This document shows, piece after piece, positions 43,886 through 53,208 of a stretch of 64,000 bases of DNA (position 1 is the stretch's first letter; each line of letters opens with the position of its first letter). The position numbers were made by a program, and so were the translations under genes. The notes below the pieces were generated by a model. That model was not told the DNA's origin. It was given only the letters and a program-made list of their open reading frames with translations, and did not search any database. This DNA is from Sphaerisporangium siamense (GTDB taxonomy: Bacteria > Actinomycetota > Actinomycetes > Streptosporangiales > Streptosporangiaceae), in contig NZ_JACHND010000001.1 of the NCBI RefSeq assembly GCF_014205275.1, positions 2,666,001 to 2,730,000 of the forward strand, given 5' to 3'.

Positions 43886-44701
43886 GAACTCCGGCTTCTG
43901 CTTGGCCAGGAACGCGCGGGTGGCCCGCTCGTGGTCCTCGGTCTTGGCGCAGAAGTCCTGCAGGTCGGCCTCGACCTCCAGCGAGTCCTCCAGGGTGTGC
44001 GCGGCCGAGTAGTCCAGGGCCTGCTTGACCGCCCCGTAGGCCAGCGTGGGCCCCTGCGCCAGGCGGACCGCCAGCTCGCGCGCCCGCGCCCCCAGCTCGC
44101 CCGCGGGCACCACGGAGGTCACCAGGCCGAGCCGCAGAGCCTCCTCGGCGCCGACCGGGTCGCCGAGCAGCAGCAGCTCGCGCGCCTTGGCCGGGCCGAC
44201 CAGGCGCGGCAGCGTCCACGAGGCGCCGGAGTCGGGGGCGAGGCCGATCGCGCCGAAGGCCATGGCGAACTTCGCGCCCTCGGCGGCGACCCTGAAGTCG
44301 CAGGCGAAGGCCAGCGAGGCCCCCGCGCCGGCCGCGACGCCGTTGACGGCGGCGACCACCGGCTTGCCCATGCCGGTCACGGTCAGGACGATCGGGTTGT
44401 AGTGCGCGCGCACGGCGCCGTCGAGGCCGACGCCCGCCTCCAGGTTGGCCGCGTGCTCCTGCAGGTCCTGGCCCGCGCAGAAGGCGCGGCCCGCGCCGGT
44501 CAGCAGCACGGCCCGCGCCCCGGCGTCGTCGCGCGCGCGTTCCAGCGCCTCCAGCAGGCTCGCCTTCATCTGGACGGTCAGCGCGTTCATGGCCTCGGGG
44601 CGGTTCAGCGTGACCGTGGCGACGGAGTCCTCCACCGAGTACAGGACGTGGTCGTGGCCGTGCGCGTCGGCGGTCGGGGAGGCGGGGGCCGGCTGGTCCA
44701 T
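43874..44701 (-). CDS. Enoyl-CoA hydratase/isomerase family protein (PaaG-like)
   Basis: A 275-residue crotonase-fold enzyme. The core begins VEDSVATVTLNRPEAMNALT. The CoA-binding oxyanion segments AGRAFCAGQDLQEHA and AAVNGVAAGAGASLAFACDF are present. GAIGLAPDSGASWTLPRLVG carries an Asp typical of the PaaG-type isomerases rather than the double-Glu hydratases. It shares an ATGA overlap with the PaaX gene just upstream, suggesting a role in phenylacetate or related acyl-CoA catabolism. The other paa genes are not in the window. Confidence 0.88.
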   Translation of the reverse strand: MDQPAPASPTADAHGHDHVLYSVEDSVATVTLNRPEAMNALTVQMKASLLEALERARDDAGARAVLLTGAGRAFCAGQDLQEHAANLEAGVGLDGAVRAHYNPIVLTVTGMGKPVVAAVNGVAAGAGASLAFACDFRVAAEGAKFAMAFGAIGLAPDSGASWTLPRLVGPAKARELLLLGDPVGAEEALRLGLVTSVVPAGELGARARELAVRLAQGPTLAYGAVKQALDYSAAHTLEDSLEVEADLQDFCAKTEDHERATRAFLAKQKPEFRGR

Positions 44702-45525
44702 CAGTGGACTCCTTTGTCCAGGTTGCGGTCGACGAATGCGGCGGCGGCGGGCAGCAGCCGGGCGGCCTCCTGCTCGAAGAAGGCGCGGGCCTTCTCCCCG
44801 GGCCACGCCGGCGGCAGCAGCTCGGCCGGAAGCCCCGGGTCGTGGAACAGGAAGTTGCGCCACCCGTGGACAAGTCTGCTACGCGTCGCGAAGACCCGGT
44901 CGTCCGGGGCGTCCGCGGGCAGGGCGCCCACCAGGTCCACGGCCTGGACCGTCCACGCCTCGTAGGCCCGCGCCAGCGCGGGGAGGTCCCAGGCGCGGGC
45001 CACGAGCTCGTGCGGGTCGCCGTCGAGGGTGCTGTCGAACCGGTCGGCGCGCACCTGCTGCTCCGCCAGCAGGCTCGCCAGCTCCGGCGAGGCGCGCGGT
45101 CCGATCCACGTGCTCTCCGACAGGCAGGCGTACCCGAGGAACGAAAGATCGGCGCGCAGCCGCTCGCGCCTGGCGCGGTCGCGCACCGGGGCGAAGACCA
45201 CGACGTGCCAGCGGCCCGACCACGCGCTCGCACCCGTGCGGTAGATGCGCGTGGCGCTCTCGTCGAGGCGCAGGACGCTCTTGGGCGTCAGCGCGTACCC
45301 GGGTCCCTGGGGCAGGCGGACGGGTTTCAGCCAGTCCTGGCGGACCATGCGAGAGATCGCGGTCCGCACGGCCGGAGCGGCGATGTCGAGGGGCGCCAGA
45401 AGCCGGACCAAGGCCGCCACGGACGCGCGACCGGCGCGAATGCGCAAATGATCTCCGTACAGATCGAAAAGCGCGGCACGGGCGTTCACACAGACCAGTT
45501 TGGTCGGCGCGCGGTTCCCGGACAA
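44701..45525 (-). CDS. PaaX-family transcriptional regulator
   Basis: A 274-residue PaaX-type repressor of phenylacetyl-CoA-responsive genes. The N-terminal winged helix has the family features ALFDLYGDHLRIRAGRASVAAL and APAVRTAISRMVRQDWL. The middle WSGRWHVVVFAP and the C-terminal VHGWRNFLFHDPGLPAELLPPAWPG are close to the PaaX consensus. TTG 45525 gives the longest form; GTG 45489 would also fit, and neither has a clear ribosome site. It is coupled to the PaaG-like gene, which it probably controls along with itself. Confidence 0.88.
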   Translation of the reverse strand: MSGNRAPTKLVCVNARAALFDLYGDHLRIRAGRASVAALVRLLAPLDIAAPAVRTAISRMVRQDWLKPVRLPQGPGYALTPKSVLRLDESATRIYRTGASAWSGRWHVVVFAPVRDRARRERLRADLSFLGYACLSESTWIGPRASPELASLLAEQQVRADRFDSTLDGDPHELVARAWDLPALARAYEAWTVQAVDLVGALPADAPDDRVFATRSRLVHGWRNFLFHDPGLPAELLPPAWPGEKARAFFEQEAARLLPAAAAFVDRNLDKGVH

Positions 45526-45670
45526 CGCATTCTGGGAGGAGATCGTTACCCATGTGCGCTCGCGAGGCGGGATAATGGGACGTCACAGAAGACGTGAAAG
45601 CGGCGGGCGACCGGTCACGGGGGATCCGTGAGCCGGCATCGCCGAGGCCGAGGCAGGAAGGGATACACGC

Positions 45671-45838
45671 ATGGCGGCGATGAAGCCGCGGACCGGCGAC
45701 GGTCCGCTGGAGGTCACCAAGGAAGGGCGGGGCATTGTCATGCGGGTCCCTCTGGAGGGTGGCGGCCGGCTTGTCGTCGAACTCTCACCGGACGAGGCCA
45801 AAGCCCTTGGCGACGCTCTGAAGAACGTCGTCGGCTGA
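45671..45838 (+). CDS. DUF3117 small protein
   Basis: A 55-residue protein, MAAMKPRTGDGPLEVTKEGR followed by GIVMRVPLEGGGRLVVELSPDEAKALGDALKNVVG. It is the highly conserved actinobacterial DUF3117 family, nearly invariant from end to end. It starts at ATG 45671 with a good GGAAGGGA site 7 nt upstream. The function is unknown. A 13-bp inverted repeat follows, so it is probably transcribed by itself. Confidence 0.93.
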   Translation: MAAMKPRTGDGPLEVTKEGRGIVMRVPLEGGGRLVVELSPDEAKALGDALKNVVG

Positions 45839-45873
45839 CATACCCCTGACAGAACTCACCGACACAGGCGATT

Positions 45874-45919
45874 CGACGGCCCCGGCGGCCGGGCCGCGCG
45901 CCCCGCGCCGGGGCCGTCG
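45874..45919. terminator. 13-bp inverted repeat after the DUF3117 gene
   Basis: CGACGGCCCCGGC and GCCGGGGCCGTCG arms are perfectly complementary around a 20-nt GC-only loop, between the DUF3117 stop and the aminopeptidase start. No T-tract follows. Probably a terminator of the small gene. Confidence 0.55.
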
Positions 45920-45965
45920 CACATCCGACCGGCCGACCAACCGCACAGGCCGGGGAAGGATCACC

Positions 45966-47402
45966 ATGCCCATCGAGACCTCGCTGAGATTCGCCGGCGC
46001 GCCCGCCCACGACGCGGAGCTGCTGGCCGTGCCCTTCGCGGCCGATCTCACCGCCGATGTCGACCTGCCCCTGCCCGCCTCCGCCCTGCTCGCCCATCAC
46101 GAGGCCAAGGGCGAGCCCGGCGAGATCGTCGAGGTCCCCGTCGGCGACGGGGACACGGTGCGCCGCGTGCTGCTCTACGGCGTCGGCGACGCCGGCCCCC
46201 AGGCCCTGCGCCGGGCCGGGGCCCTCCTCGCGCGCCGTGCCCGGGGCCGCCGCGCCCTGGACGTCCGGCTGCCCGCCGAGGCCGGCCCGCGCGCGTGGTC
46301 GGCGCTCGCCGAGGGCGCGCTCCTCGCCACCTACGGCCTGCGCGTGGGCGCGAGCCGCGGCAGGCCCGTCGAAGAGATCCGCCTGTCGGGGCCCGAGGAG
46401 GCCAGGTCCGCCGTCGAGCGCGCCGAGGTCGTCGCCCGGGCCGTCGCCCTCACCCGCGACCTCGCCAACACGCCGTCCTCGGAGAAGAACCCCGCCTGGC
46501 TGGCCGCCCGCGCCGCCGAGGTCGCCGAGGGCTCCGGGCTGGGCGTCCGCATCTGGGAGCCGGACGATCTCGCCGCCGAGGGCTTCGGGGGCATCCTGGC
46601 GGTCGGCCAGGGCTCGGTGAGCACTCCCCGCCTGATCAGCCTGTCCTACGAGCCCGACCCCGCCGACCACGACGGCACGCACGTCGTGCTGGCCGGCAAG
46701 GGCATCACCTTCGACAGCGGCGGCCTGTCCCTCAAGCCCACCGACGGCATGAAGTTCATGAAGACCGACATGGCGGGCGGCGCGGTCGTGATCTCGGTGC
46801 TGGGGGCGCTGCGCGCGCTCGGCGCGCGGAGCAAGGTCACCGGGCTCGTCGCCGCGGCCGAGAACATGCCCTCCGGCTCGGCCCAGCGTCCCGGCGACGT
46901 GATCACCCACTACGGCGGCCGCACGGTCGAGGTGCTCAACACCGACGCCGAGGGCCGCCTCGTGCTCGCCGACGCCCTCGCCTACGCCGACGACGTCCTG
47001 CGCCCCGACACGATCGTGGACGTCGCCACGCTGACGGGCGCGATCGGCATCGCGCTCGGCCGCGACATCGGCGCCGTCTTCTCCCCGAGCGACGACCTCG
47101 CCAAGGAGCTGATCGAGGCCGGCGCCGCCGCCGGCGACCCGCTGTGGCGCATGCCCCTGGTGGAGGAGTACCGGCCCGCCCTGGACTCCACGGTGGCCGA
47201 CCTGTCCAACATCGACGCGGAGAACACCTACGGCGGCGGCGCGATCACGGCGGCGCTGTTCCTGCGCGAGTTCGCCGGCGGGCGCCGCTGGGCGCACCTG
47301 GACATCGCCGGGGTGGCCCGCAGCACGGCCGACGACGGCATCCTCACCAAGGGGGCCACGGGCTTCGGCACGCGCCTGCTGCTGGAGTGGCTGACCTCCT
47401 AG
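45966..47402 (+). CDS. pepA: Leucyl aminopeptidase (M17 family)
   Basis: A 478-residue cytosolic metallo-exopeptidase that removes N-terminal amino acids. The M17 catalytic half is complete: VLAGKGITFDSGGLSLKP (metal-binding Lys and Asp), FMKTDMAGGAVVISVLGA (Asp), the family signature NTDAEGRLVLADAL, and VDVATLTGAI. The N-terminal domain (1-160) is more variable, as usual. ATG 45966 follows GGGGAAGGATCACC. It is convergent with the O-methyltransferase gene, with only 12 bp between the stops. Confidence 0.95.
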   Translation: MPIETSLRFAGAPAHDAELLAVPFAADLTADVDLPLPASALLAHHEAKGEPGEIVEVPVGDGDTVRRVLLYGVGDAGPQALRRAGALLARRARGRRALDVRLPAEAGPRAWSALAEGALLATYGLRVGASRGRPVEEIRLSGPEEARSAVERAEVVARAVALTRDLANTPSSEKNPAWLAARAAEVAEGSGLGVRIWEPDDLAAEGFGGILAVGQGSVSTPRLISLSYEPDPADHDGTHVVLAGKGITFDSGGLSLKPTDGMKFMKTDMAGGAVVISVLGALRALGARSKVTGLVAAAENMPSGSAQRPGDVITHYGGRTVEVLNTDAEGRLVLADALAYADDVLRPDTIVDVATLTGAIGIALGRDIGAVFSPSDDLAKELIEAGAAAGDPLWRMPLVEEYRPALDSTVADLSNIDAENTYGGGAITAALFLREFAGGRRWAHLDIAGVARSTADDGILTKGATGFGTRLLLEWLTS

Positions 47403-47414
47403 GCGGCCCCGCCG

Positions 47415-48065
47415 TCAGGCGGCGGTCTTGACGGCGGCCAGCAGGCCGTCCCCCAGGGGCAGCATGAGCGCGCGCAGCCGCTCGTCGCCCTTGACCAGCT
47501 TGCCCAGTTCGCGGATCGCCACGGTGTCCGGGTCGCGCTGCGCGGGGTCGGCGACCCGGTTGTGCCAGAGTGCGTTGTCGAAGGCGACGATGCCGCCCAC
47601 GCGCAGCAGTCGCACGGCCTCGGCCAGGTAGTCGCCGTACTCCTGCTTGGCCGCGTCGCAGAAGACCAGGTCGTACCCGCCGTCGGCCAGGCGCGGCAGG
47701 ACGTCCAGCGCCCGGCCGGCGATCAGGCGCACCCTGCTGCCGGAGAACCCGGCCTCCGCGAACGACTGGCGGGCGAGGCGCTGGTGCTCGGGCTCGACGT
47801 CGACGCTGGTCAGCGTGCCGTCCGGGCGCATGCCGCGCAGCAGCCACAGGCCGGAGACGCCGCAGCCCGTGCCGACCTCGACCACGGACCTGGCGTTGAT
47901 CGCCGTGGCGAGGAAGCTCAGGGCCGCGCCGCCGCCGGGCTGGATCGGGGTGGCCCCGACCTCGGCCCCGCGGCGCCTCGCGCCCCGCAGCACCTCGTCT
48001 TCGTGATGGAACTCCTCCGCGTAGGCCAGGGTGGCCTCCACCGGACTCGTCGGCGTCGGGGCCAT
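47415..48065 (-). CDS. O-methyltransferase (catechol-OMT type)
   Basis: A 216-residue SAM-dependent O-methyltransferase of the class I catechol/caffeoyl-CoA type. The cofactor motif is VVEVGTGCGVSGLWLLRGM, then LTSVDVEPEHQRLARQSF. The metal/catalytic stretch YDLVFCDAAKQEYGDYL and VAFDNALWHNRVADP match the divalent-cation-dependent group. ATG 48065 has an excellent GGGAGGGAGAGG site; the longer frame to 48344 is rejected. A homologue is regularly found next to sigE in actinobacteria; substrate unknown. Confidence 0.92.
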   Translation of the reverse strand: MAPTPTSPVEATLAYAEEFHHEDEVLRGARRRGAEVGATPIQPGGGAALSFLATAINARSVVEVGTGCGVSGLWLLRGMRPDGTLTSVDVEPEHQRLARQSFAEAGFSGSRVRLIAGRALDVLPRLADGGYDLVFCDAAKQEYGDYLAEAVRLLRVGGIVAFDNALWHNRVADPAQRDPDTVAIRELGKLVKGDERLRALMLPLGDGLLAAVKTAA

Positions 48066-48146
48066 CGGCCTCTCCCTCCCCGCTTTCGCCGGACGCACGT
48101 ATTGGTCCACGTATTGGTCGCAGCCTAGGGGAGTCGGGGCCGAACG

Positions 48147-48172
48147 GGAACTCACGCCACAACGGGTACGTT
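48147..48172 (+). promoter_or_regulatory. Candidate ECF-type promoter of sigE
   Basis: GGAAC at 48147-48151 and CGTT at 48169-48172 are separated by 17 bp, the pattern of ECF-sigma promoters (GGAAC, 16-18 bp, CGTT/GTT). A transcript would begin near 48180, about 100 nt before the sigE ATG. This would make sigE self-activating, as in mycobacteria and streptomycetes. Confidence 0.45.
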
Positions 48173-48285
48173 GCACGCTTTGAACGACCTTTGTTCGAGC
48201 GCGTGATCGCGAGTTCGGGGAAGTTCGCGAACGCTGACGAACGTTATGAAGGTCATGACGGGTCGACGCGCAAGGGGGCAGGTCG

Positions 48286-49005
48286 ATGGACACGGTCCGG
48301 CTTCGTTCGGCCGTGGGTGCGCATGAAGGGACGAAAGCAGGCACTATGGCTGTAGCGGTGGTCCCGGAGAGAGGAGTACTGGTGGACGACTACCACCAGG
48401 CTGAGACTCCCGACGACGCGTTGACGGGGGGAGGCGCCCGGTTGCCGGAGGAGGGGTGGACGCCTCCGACCTGGGAGGAGGTCGTGCGCGCGCATTCGGC
48501 GCGCGTTTATCGGCTGGCCTACCGGCTGACCGGCAACGTTCACGACGCCGAGGACCTCACGCAGGAGGTCTTCGTCCGGGTGTTCCGATCGCTGTCCAGT
48601 TACACCCCCGGCACGTTCGAGGGGTGGCTGCACCGCATCACGACCAACCTCTTCCTCGACATGGCGCGCCGCCGCCAGCGCATCAGGTTCGAGGGGCTCG
48701 GCGACGACGCCGCGGAACGCCTCCGCGGGCGCGAGCCGTCCCCGGCCCAGGTGTTCGACGACGCCCAGCTCGAACCCGACATCCAGGCGGCGCTCGACTC
48801 GCTCCAGCCGGAGTTCCGCGCGGCCGTCGTGCTGTGCGACATCGAGGGCCTGTCCTACGAGGAGATCGCGGCGACGCTCGGCGTGAAGCTGGGCACCGTC
48901 CGCAGCCGTATCCACCGCGGTCGCAGCCAGTTGCGGGAGGCGCTCGAACACCGGGCGCCGCGCCGTGACGAACTCCCCCCGACCGTTACCAGGGAGGGAG
49001 CATGA
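48286..49005 (+). CDS. sigE: ECF RNA polymerase sigma factor SigE
   Basis: A 239-residue extracytoplasmic-function sigma factor. An N-terminal extension (about 1-60) precedes region 2 ([31 protein letters not shown]). Region 4 is [41 protein letters not shown]. It directs transcription of envelope-stress genes. Its stop overlaps the anti-sigma start by ATGA, and HtrA and TatB genes follow, the standard actinobacterial SigE neighbourhood. ATG 48286 is used; ATG 48346 is an alternative, and dual starts are known in this family. Confidence 0.93.
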   Translation: MDTVRLRSAVGAHEGTKAGTMAVAVVPERGVLVDDYHQAETPDDALTGGGARLPEEGWTPPTWEEVVRAHSARVYRLAYRLTGNVHDAEDLTQEVFVRVFRSLSSYTPGTFEGWLHRITTNLFLDMARRRQRIRFEGLGDDAAERLRGREPSPAQVFDDAQLEPDIQAALDSLQPEFRAAVVLCDIEGLSYEEIAATLGVKLGTVRSRIHRGRSQLREALEHRAPRRDELPPTVTREGA

Positions 49006-49526
49006 GCCATCTCGGAGAGCGCGCATCGGCGCTCGTAGACGGTGAACTCGGCCACGCCGAGCGCGAACGGGCGCTGGCGCACCTGACCTTGTGCGCGGAC
49101 TGCCGCGCCGAGCTCGACTCGATCCGGGCGCTGAAGAGCCGCCTGCGGTCGCTCGACACGCCCGCCGTCCCGGCGGACCTGACCATGTCGCTGCTGCGCA
49201 TGGCCGAGCCGGGCGGGCCGATCCCGCCGCGGGTCCGCCCGTTTCCCACTACGACCTACACGCTGAGCTCGCCGTCGGACAACAGGCCGCGGCGCGGCGC
49301 GGGCTTCTCGGGCCCGGGGCGCTCGCACGGCGGGCGCAGGGCCGGGTACGTCGCCGTCGGCTTCGCCTCGGCGGCCGTGGCGCTCGGCACGCTGTTCATG
49401 GTCGGCGGCGCGGGCAGCCGGCCGTCGTCGCCGCCGGTCGAGATGTTCGCCAACCAGCACCGCACCACCCCGCCCGCCGGGTACCTGGCGCCGGGGCGGG
49501 TCGACGGCACGTCACGGCAGCCCTGA
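49002..49526 (+). CDS. rseA: Zinc-containing anti-sigma factor (RseA-like)
   Basis: A 174-residue anti-sigma factor. Residues about 1-60 form a ZAS/zf-HC2 domain with [20 protein letters not shown] and the HLTLCADC (Hx3Cx2C) zinc motif that binds SigE under non-stress conditions. A proline-rich part follows, then a hydrophobic segment near 110-130 ([21 protein letters not shown]) that could anchor it in the membrane. It overlaps the sigE stop, so the two are made in proportion. Confidence 0.9.
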   Translation: MSHLGERASALVDGELGHAERERALAHLTLCADCRAELDSIRALKSRLRSLDTPAVPADLTMSLLRMAEPGGPIPPRVRPFPTTTYTLSSPSDNRPRRGAGFSGPGRSHGGRRAGYVAVGFASAAVALGTLFMVGGAGSRPSSPPVEMFANQHRTTPPAGYLAPGRVDGTSRQP

Positions 49527-49589
49527 CCTCGGCGGGCGGCGCCGCGCGGCCGTCGTGCCGTCCACGGCGCCGCCGGGCATAGCATCGGG

Positions 49590-49617
49590 TTGACCCTTGA
49601 CGGGCGTCGTTTACGAC
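49590..49617 (+). promoter_or_regulatory. Possible promoter of htrA
   Basis: TTGACC at 49590-49595 and TACGAC at 49612-49617 are 16 bp apart. An overlapping second choice, TTGACG (49597) with TCGTAT 17 bp downstream, is also possible. Either would give htrA its own vegetative promoter in the 156-bp gap after the anti-sigma gene. Confidence 0.35.
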
Positions 49618-49682
49618 GGTCGTATGCGGTCGGAGAGACAATCTGGCGTAGCCGACGTCGACAGCCCGGGAGTGAGCGTTCG

Positions 49683-51320
49683 ATGACCGACGAGACACGT
49701 GCCTACGATGCCGGGGACGTGCCCGCTTCATCCCAGCGCTCCGCCGAGGGACCCGCGCCTGAGGGCGAGACGGGCCCGATGCGCGTGCGTCCGGAGTTCC
49801 TGCCCGCCTTCGACCGGCCGTCGGTCGGCCCGGTCTCGGGGCCGGACGCCTTCACCGGGCCGAACCCGTTCGCCCGCTCGGGGGACGATCACCCGTCCGA
49901 CGCTCCGAACCCGTACGCGGCGCGCGACGCCGACACGCTCGTCCCGTTCGCGGCCGAGTCGCCCGCGGACTCCGCGCGGCGGACGGAGTGGGCGGCGGAG
50001 AGCCCGTCCGGCTGGGGTAACCCGTCGGGGCCGGTCCCGCCGTCGCCCTCGGGCCCGTACTCCGGCCCGCCCGGCGGCGGATACCCCGGCGGCCCCGGCG
50101 GTCCCTACGGCCCGCCTCCGCCGCGCAACCCGTTCGGCATGGGCCCGGGCTGGGCGCCCCCGCCCGGCGCCCCGCCCGCCGGCGCGGAGCGCCCGCGCGG
50201 GCCGAGGACCGGCATGCTCGCCGGCCTGGCCGTCCTGATCGCCCTGGTCGCCTCGACCGCGGGCAGCCTCGGCACCTACCTGCTCACCCGCGGCGGCGAC
50301 TCCGGCTCCGACCCGTCCTACACGCTCGGCACGCCGACCGGCGCGATCGTCAACCGCGCCCCGGACTCGGTGGCGGGCGTCGCCTCCCGGGTGCTGCCCA
50401 GCGTGGTGTCCCTGGACGTGCGGGGCTCCAGCGAGGCGGGCACGGGCTCCGGCTTCCTGATCAAGGGCGGCTACGTCGTCACCAACAACCACGTCGTGGC
50501 CGCGGCGGCGGCGCTGAGCGGCACCATCAAGGTCACGTTCAACGACAAGAAGAGCAGCAGCGCCAGGATCGTCGGCCGCGACCCGAGCTCCGACATCGCG
50601 GTGGTCAAGCCCGACGACACCTTCGGCGCGCCCGAGATCGCGATCGGCAACTCCGACCGCGTCGTCGTCGGCGACCCGGTCATCGCGATCGGCTCGCCGC
50701 TCGGCCTGTCCGGCACGGTCACCACCGGCATCGTCAGCTCGCTGAACCGTCCCGTGACCGCGGGCGGCGAGAGCGGCACGGAGTCGTCCTTCATCAACGC
50801 CATCCAGACCGACGCGGCGATCAACCCCGGCAACTCGGGCGGCCCGCTGGTCAACGGCGCGGGCGAGGTGATCGGCGTGAACTCGGCGATCGCCACGCTC
50901 GGCAACAGCTCGTTCGGGTCGCAGAGCGGCAGCATCGGCCTCGGGTTCTCCATCCCGATCAACCACGTGCGCCGGGTCGCCGAGGAGCTGATCACCACCG
51001 GTACGGCCAAGAAGTCCCGCATCGGCGTCCAGCTCGACCCCGACTACCAGGGCGAGGGCGTGCGCATCGCCCCCGCCCCGCTCCAGGGGCAGGAGCCCGT
51101 GGTCCGCGGCGGCCCGGCGGACAAGGCGGGCCTGAAGGCCGGCGACGTGATCATGGAGATCGACGGCCAGCCGGTGAGCGACCAGTCCGAGCTGATCGTC
51201 GCGATCCGCAGCAAGGCGCCCGGCGACACGGTGACGCTCAAGTTCCGCAGGGACGGCCGCGACATGACGGCCCGCGTGACGATCGACGCGGTAGCCGTCC
51301 CCACCCCTCAGCCGTCGTGA
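49683..51320 (+). CDS. htrA: HtrA/DegP-type membrane serine protease with PDZ domain
   Basis: A 545-residue envelope protease/chaperone. A cytoplasmic region of about 175 residues, rich in Pro and Gly, comes first, then one transmembrane helix (about 178-201). The trypsin-like domain has the triad His270 (TNNHVV), Asp304 (SSDIAVV) and Ser385 (GNSGGPLV). A C-terminal PDZ domain follows (GGPADKAGLKAGDVIMEIDGQPV). It degrades misfolded proteins outside the membrane and may process the anti-sigma factor. The frame opens at 49590, but MTDETRAYDA at 49683 is the plausible start. Confidence 0.94.
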   Translation: MTDETRAYDAGDVPASSQRSAEGPAPEGETGPMRVRPEFLPAFDRPSVGPVSGPDAFTGPNPFARSGDDHPSDAPNPYAARDADTLVPFAAESPADSARRTEWAAESPSGWGNPSGPVPPSPSGPYSGPPGGGYPGGPGGPYGPPPPRNPFGMGPGWAPPPGAPPAGAERPRGPRTGMLAGLAVLIALVASTAGSLGTYLLTRGGDSGSDPSYTLGTPTGAIVNRAPDSVAGVASRVLPSVVSLDVRGSSEAGTGSGFLIKGGYVVTNNHVVAAAAALSGTIKVTFNDKKSSSARIVGRDPSSDIAVVKPDDTFGAPEIAIGNSDRVVVGDPVIAIGSPLGLSGTVTTGIVSSLNRPVTAGGESGTESSFINAIQTDAAINPGNSGGPLVNGAGEVIGVNSAIATLGNSSFGSQSGSIGLGFSIPINHVRRVAEELITTGTAKKSRIGVQLDPDYQGEGVRIAPAPLQGQEPVVRGGPADKAGLKAGDVIMEIDGQPVSDQSELIVAIRSKAPGDTVTLKFRRDGRDMTARVTIDAVAVPTPQPS

Positions 51321-51432
51321 TATGGGCACCTCGTATGGTGCCTGTGACCGGACCCTGCCATTAGTCTGGGAGAAGCCGCCGCGGCGATCCCGACGGCGGC
51401 CGGCACGGCGTAGTAGAGCCTAGGAGATCACA

Positions 51433-51837
51433 GTGTTCGGACTCGGGTGGCCTGAGATCTTGGCGCTCGTGGTGATCGCCCTGCTGGTCTTCGGCCCTGA
51501 GAAGCTCCCGCAGGCGGCCCAGCAGGCGGGGCGCATGCTGCGCCAGGTACGCCAGATGGCGAACAACGCGCGCAACGACCTGCAGGACAACCTCGGCCCG
51601 GAGTTCGCGAACTTCGACCCGACCGACCTGCACCCGAAGAACTTCGTCAGGAAGCACCTGCTGTCCGACATCGAGGAGGAGTGGCAGCGCCCGGTGAACC
51701 CGACCGTGGTCACCGCGAGCCCGGCCGGTTCCTCCCCGGACGGCGCGTCCTCGTCGGTCGCCGAGCCGTTCGCGGCGACGGCCACCGCCGAGCTGGCCTA
51801 TGGCGAGATCCCGCCGTACGACTCCGAGGCCACCTGA
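51433..51837 (+). CDS. tatB: Sec-independent protein translocase TatB
   Basis: A 134-residue TatB. The N-terminal membrane helix begins MFGLGWPEILALVVIALLVF, followed at once by the invariant FGPEKLP hinge and an amphipathic helix (QQAGRMLRQVRQMANNARND), as in all TatA/B proteins. The acidic, unstructured tail is normal for actinobacterial TatB. It forms the twin-arginine substrate receptor with TatC, which is not in the window. GTG start at 51433. Confidence 0.93.
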   Translation: MFGLGWPEILALVVIALLVFGPEKLPQAAQQAGRMLRQVRQMANNARNDLQDNLGPEFANFDPTDLHPKNFVRKHLLSDIEEEWQRPVNPTVVTASPAGSSPDGASSSVAEPFAATATAELAYGEIPPYDSEAT

Positions 51838-51860
51838 GCGGCCCTCGGCCCATGACGTGA

Positions 51861-51892
51861 GGAAGGGACCCACCCGAAGGTGGGTCCCTTCC
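51861..51892. terminator. Perfect 14-bp hairpin between tatB and mrp
   Basis: GGAAGGGACCCACC pairs perfectly with its inverse around a CGAA tetraloop, 24 bp after the tatB stop and between convergent genes. The right arm ends in CCCTTCC. It is the clearest intrinsic-terminator-like structure of the region and could serve both strands. Confidence 0.75.
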
Positions 51893-51949
51893 CGTATGTC
51901 CGGATCCCGGCGCCGCCGTGATGGGCCTGGCCGGGCCTGAGAGGGCCGC

Positions 51950-53095
51950 TCAGCGGCCCGCGGGGGACAGCCCGAGCTGGAGGCCCTTGAGGCTGCCGGA
52001 CTTCTTACCGAGGCCCGTGGCGATGCGCCGCAGCTCGGTGGCGGCGGGGGAGTCGGGGTCGGTCAGGACCAGCGGCTTGCCGTTGTCGCCGCCCTCGCGC
52101 AGGCGCAGGTCGATCGGGACCTGGCCGAGCAGCGGCACGCGGACGCCGAGCGAGCGGGTCAGCCCGTCGGCGACGCTCTGGCCGCCGCCCTCGCCGAAGA
52201 CCGCGATGCGCTCGTCGCAGTGCGGGCAGGGCAGCCAGGCCATGTTCTCGATGACGCCGGCGATCTGCTGGTGGGTCTGGGTGGCGATCGACCCCGCGCG
52301 CTCGGCGACCTCGGCGGCGGCCTGCTGCGGGGTGGTCACGACGAGGATCTCGGCGCCGGGCATGCGCTGGGCCACCGAGATCGCGATGTCGCCGGTGCCC
52401 GGGGGAAGGTCCATGAGGAGGACGTCCAGGTCGCCCCAGTAGACGTCGGCGAGGAACTGGTGGAGCGCGCGGTCGAGCATCGGCCCGCGCCAGACGACGG
52501 GGGAGTTGCCGGCGTCGGCGGGCTTGAACATGCCCACGGAGATGACCTTGATGTCATGCGCCACCGGCGGCATGATCATGTCCTCGACCTTGGTGGGACG
52601 GTCGCTCACGCCGAGCATGCGCGGGACGGAGTGCCCGTAGATGTCGGCGTCCACCACGCCGACCTTCAACCCCGAGGACGCCATGGCGACGGCCAGGTTG
52701 ACGGTCACCGAGGACTTGCCCACCCCGCCCTTGCCGCTGGCCACCGCGAACACGCGGGTCAGCGAGCCGGGCTTGGCGAAGGGGATCTCCTTCTCCGGGC
52801 CCCGGCCGCCGCGCAGCTTGGTCTGCAGGTTCTTGCGCTGCTCGGTGCTCATGACGTCCAGGTCCACCTGGACGCGGGTGACGCCGTCGAGCTTGGCGAC
52901 CGCGGCGGTGACGTCGCGGGTGATCGTGTCACGCATGGGGCAGCCGGCGACGGTCAGGTAGACGCCGACCCGCACCACCCCGTCCGGTGAGATGTCGACG
53001 CTCTTGACCATGTCAAGGTCGGTGATCGGCCTGCGGATCTCCGGGTCGTTGACCGTCGCGAGCGCAGCCGTCACCACTTCTGGGGTTGGTGCCAT
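51950..53095 (-). CDS. mrp: Mrp/NBP35-family iron-sulfur carrier ATPase
   Basis: A 381-residue Fe-S cluster carrier. The N-terminal MIP18-like domain (about 1-100) contains LTVAGCPMRDTI. The P-loop ATPase domain opens with ASGKGGVGKSSVTVNLA (deviant Walker A) and continues VGVVDADIYGHSVPRMLG and DLPPGTGDIAISVAQRM. A CxxC pair in WLPCPHCDERIAVFG is the cluster-bridging site at the dimer interface. It lies convergent to tatB, a conserved position in actinobacteria. Confidence 0.94.
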   Translation of the reverse strand: MAPTPEVVTAALATVNDPEIRRPITDLDMVKSVDISPDGVVRVGVYLTVAGCPMRDTITRDVTAAVAKLDGVTRVQVDLDVMSTEQRKNLQTKLRGGRGPEKEIPFAKPGSLTRVFAVASGKGGVGKSSVTVNLAVAMASSGLKVGVVDADIYGHSVPRMLGVSDRPTKVEDMIMPPVAHDIKVISVGMFKPADAGNSPVVWRGPMLDRALHQFLADVYWGDLDVLLMDLPPGTGDIAISVAQRMPGAEILVVTTPQQAAAEVAERAGSIATQTHQQIAGVIENMAWLPCPHCDERIAVFGEGGGQSVADGLTRSLGVRVPLLGQVPIDLRLREGGDNGKPLVLTDPDSPAATELRRIATGLGKKSGSLKGLQLGLSPAGR

Positions 53096-53208
53096 GGATC
53101 CATGCTACGAACCCAGGGGCGATCCTACGAATCACGGACCCTTGCTTGAGGGTAATGAGACGTCAAGAGTCGGGTGTGTGGCGTTATGCGACCTTCTAGG
53201 ATGACCGC

